Assembly: GCA_905183005.1 (NCBI GenBank)
Contig: CAJJDO010000012.1
Span: 652,481 to 716,480 of the forward strand
Source: Paramecium pentaurelia
Lineage: Eukaryota > Ciliophora > Oligohymenophorea > Peniculida > Parameciidae
Reading direction: 5' to 3'
Length of the DNA: 64,000 nucleotides
Shown here: one piece after another, positions 62,158-64,000 of the stretch
Layout: each line of letters opens with the position of its first letter
Numbering within the stretch: position 1 is the first letter of the stretch
Translations under genes and position numbers: made by a program
The notes under the pieces: model-generated
Seen by the model: only the letters and a program-made list of their open reading frames with translations
Databases searched by the model: none
Told to the model about the DNA's origin: nothing

Positions 62158-62780
62158 ATGGGATGTGTTAATTCTAGAAGTGTTGAAACTTAACAAAGGA
62201 AATTCAAATTAGTTATTGTAGGATTAGAAGGTAGCGGTAAAACAACTGTATTTGAATACATCAGATAAAGAAAATTTGTGTAGACTAAACCAACAGTTGG
62301 TTAGGAATTATAATTATAAATAGGTGTAAATGTTGATTTTAGCCATCCCGAATTCATGATTTTTGATGTTGGAGGAAAAGTACCAAATTTATGGAGTAAT
62401 TATTATGAAAACACAGATGGCCTGATATTTATAATTGATTCTTCAAATAAAGAGTAGTTATATTAAGTCAAAGAGCAATTGGTAAAGCTGAATAAAGACT
62501 TAGAATACATGAATGTATTGCTAATTAAATGATATAGGTAGTAATTCTGATCATGTTTACAAAGCAAGATTTATTACATCTTGATAATTAAGTCTTAATC
62601 TAAGAATGTGGAGTAGTTGGATATTTAGAATAAGATACTGTATTCTAAATGTGTAGTGCCAAAACGGGTGAAGGTGTTCAAGAAGGGATTTAAAAATTAA
62701 TAAACATAATTAAAAAATAATAAAAGCTAAACATTCCATTACACACCATTAAATAACATTAAAGAAAGATAGCAGTATGA
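62158..62780 (+). CDS. ARF/ARL-like small GTPase, N-myristoylation signal, atypical switch II
   Basis: ATG 62158; one 23-nt intron near 62513 (GTATTGCTAA...ATATAG) leaves 200 codons ending at TGA 62778-62780. It begins MGCVNSRS, a strong N-myristoylation (Gly2) and possible palmitoylation (Cys3) signal. G1 is VGLEGSGKTT. Switch I has KPTVGQEL with the conserved Thr. G3 is FDVGGKVPNLW, where almost all ARF/ARL proteins have DVGGQ, so the catalytic Gln is replaced by Lys. G4 is TKQD, an allowed variant of NKxD. G5 is CSAKTGEG. A basic tail follows. ARL proteins recruit effectors to membranes when GTP-bound. The Lys at the catalytic position predicts very slow intrinsic and GAP-stimulated hydrolysis, so this copy may be constitutively active or regulated unconventionally. 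Confidence 0.9.
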
Positions 62781-62788
62781 TAGTTAAT

Positions 62789-64000
62789 TCAAAAATATAA
62801 ATCTAAATCTATTTTACACAATTTCTCATAAGGCAAAGATTATATCTACTATAACTGTTATTTCTTTTGCATTATTTTTTAATTATTGCTTTAAACCCCA
62901 TTTGAAATTATTTTACAACTTTTCATTTGGTGTTTCTCACACATGTAGTTACTTAAACTTTCAATATAGGGAGGATCAATAGTCCAGACACCATGCTATA
63001 CCCAATTAGTCGTTAATTGTTTTATGATTTATAATCCCTTCCCTAAATTATTATCAAATAATCCTCTTAGACAAGCATAAGTACAATATAAAATTGATAT
63101 ATTATTTGAATAAGAACTGAGCACTCTTACAATTTGATACTCTTTTCGATTCAAATAATTACATTTTTATATGAATGGCTTAAAATGGCATTACATAAGT
63201 ATTGTTCCATTAGTACCACACCAAAATAATTATTTATTTAATATACATGAGCATTTCATTCCTGCCATTACTTAATCTGCATTTATTTATAATTACTTAG
63301 GCTTGTTGATATTCTGAAAGTCGCCTGTTCCTAATTGACCAAATTCATTACATCCCCAAACAAATACTTTTTTCAAAGAACTTAAAGCTATTACATGTTT
63401 ATATCCACATTCAATTTGAATGATTTTTTCGTTTAATGGCAATCTTTCAACCTGATCTCTACCTTTATAGTCTCCCAATCCCAATTAACCTTTCTCATTT
63501 TGCCCATAACAAAATAATCCTCCATTATCACTTAGTAGTATTGTAAATGTACTCCCACATGACAATGAATTAATTTTTACACCAATTTAAATATATTTTA
63601 ATTAATCATAAACTTTGCCTTCTGAAATATACAAGATTCTATTTCTATAGGCTTTGATAAATTCAACATTTTCATGTAATAATTTTGGATGTTAAATAAA
63701 TTTATGATGAACACACCCCCAAATGAACATCTTTTTATCGTTTTATTATAATAGACAATGATTTTGTCCCACAGAAATAGATTTTATTTTTCCTGTAAAA
63801 TTCACTTATGTTGGATTATGTTTCTCTCCATCTTATGTAAAACCTAATTAGCTCATATCATTTAAACCCCAACCATACAATTTATTACAACATGCCCCTA
63901 TCGTTGTATTTTCTCCTACTTAAATAAATTGCAAAGGATTTTCTTTCTCGAAACTTTAGATAAATAAATCCTTATAGTTGGATGCAAATGAACCATTATA
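62789..64000 (-). CDS. RCC1-repeat protein, C-terminal part (5' end outside window)
   Basis: Read from the right edge leftward to TGA (complement of 62789-62791). Several RCC1 blades are visible: NKLYGWGLNDMSQLGFT, KMFIWGCVHHKF, GGLFCYGQNEKGQLGLGDY, ECGYKHVIALSSLKKVFVWG, CNEFGQLGTGDFQNINKP, and a last one around QVMAGMKCSCILNKQLFWCG. The C-terminal about 170 residues after the propeller are not repetitive and contain a few Cys. RCC1-type propellers act as Ran exchange factors or, more often in protists, as protein-interaction modules in HERC/NEK-type proteins; nothing here decides between these. The stop lies only 8 bp from the end of the convergent ARL gene. An intronless reading holds throughout the visible part. 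Confidence 0.88.

Noticed and set aside
1..64000. tRNA, rRNA, CRISPR, transposon or telomeric repeats
   Set aside because: Looked by eye for tRNA B-box-like GGTTCRA motifs, C4A2/C3A3 repeats, transposase motifs and spaced repeats; none was convincing, though tRNA scanning by program was not possible.

Overview
The window looks like macronuclear DNA of a ciliate, most likely Paramecium or a close relative. Three observations support this. (1) Every convincing protein reads only if TAA and TAG are glutamine and TGA is the sole stop (ciliate nuclear code, table 6); conserved cores such as MetRS, ProRS, ABC and VPS13 are full of in-frame TAA/TAG and have no internal TGA. (2) The genes are interrupted by tiny GT...AG introns of about 19-34 nt. 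(3) The DNA is strongly AT-rich with very short intergenic gaps (down to 8-50 bp) and genes on both strands. No rRNA, tRNA, CRISPR, telomere repeat or transposon was recognised. Coordinates below were worked out by hand with table 6; a standard-code ORF finder breaks nearly every gene into fragments.

Layout. 1-16 kb (+): the tail of an unrecognised helical protein; a giant surface-type protein (lectin-like, Cys-rich, beta-helix and multi-pass membrane parts); then a TmcB/PAS-like multi-pass membrane protein. 16-21.4 kb: a small uncertain minus ORF, a PH-like + CaMK-type Ser/Thr kinase, a kelch-like propeller protein, and the Fe-S scaffold NFU1. 21.4-28 kb: a full ABCC half-plus-half transporter preceded by an exact 1178-bp duplicate of its 5' end, separated by one N (probably an assembly artefact). 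28-37.3 kb (-): MetRS with GST-like N-domain and a TAA-encoded polyQ linker, an ABCA-type transporter, and an AIFM3-like Rieske/oxidoreductase. 37.8-48.3 kb: a tiny minus gene, a pseudokinase, a small possible secreted protein, an Mpv17-like protein, a small Q-rich gene, the CAF1 deadenylase, ProRS fused to an editing domain, an unrecognised Cys-rich membrane protein, and a PX-BAR sorting nexin. 48.8-58.1 kb: a VPS13-like lipid-transfer protein and, convergent with it, a formin. 58.1-62.1 kb is gene-poor: a TAA microsatellite, an uncertain ORF, a secreted-type ORF whose second half looks doubtful, and a WD40 relic. 62.1-64 kb: an atypical ARF-like GTPase and an RCC1-repeat protein running off the right edge.

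Functionally the window is a mixture of housekeeping genes (tRNA charging, mRNA deadenylation, Fe-S assembly), membrane traffic and lipid transfer (VPS13, sorting nexin, ARL, ABCA/ABCC) and cytoskeleton or signalling (formin, kinase, pseudokinase, RCC1). Neighbours do not form operons; close spacing reflects general ciliate compaction. I did not find a convincing new multi-gene system. The most useful leads are single-protein oddities: loss of a Rieske ligand, a GTPase lacking its catalytic Gln, a pseudokinase, and a stop-codon-triplet polyQ.
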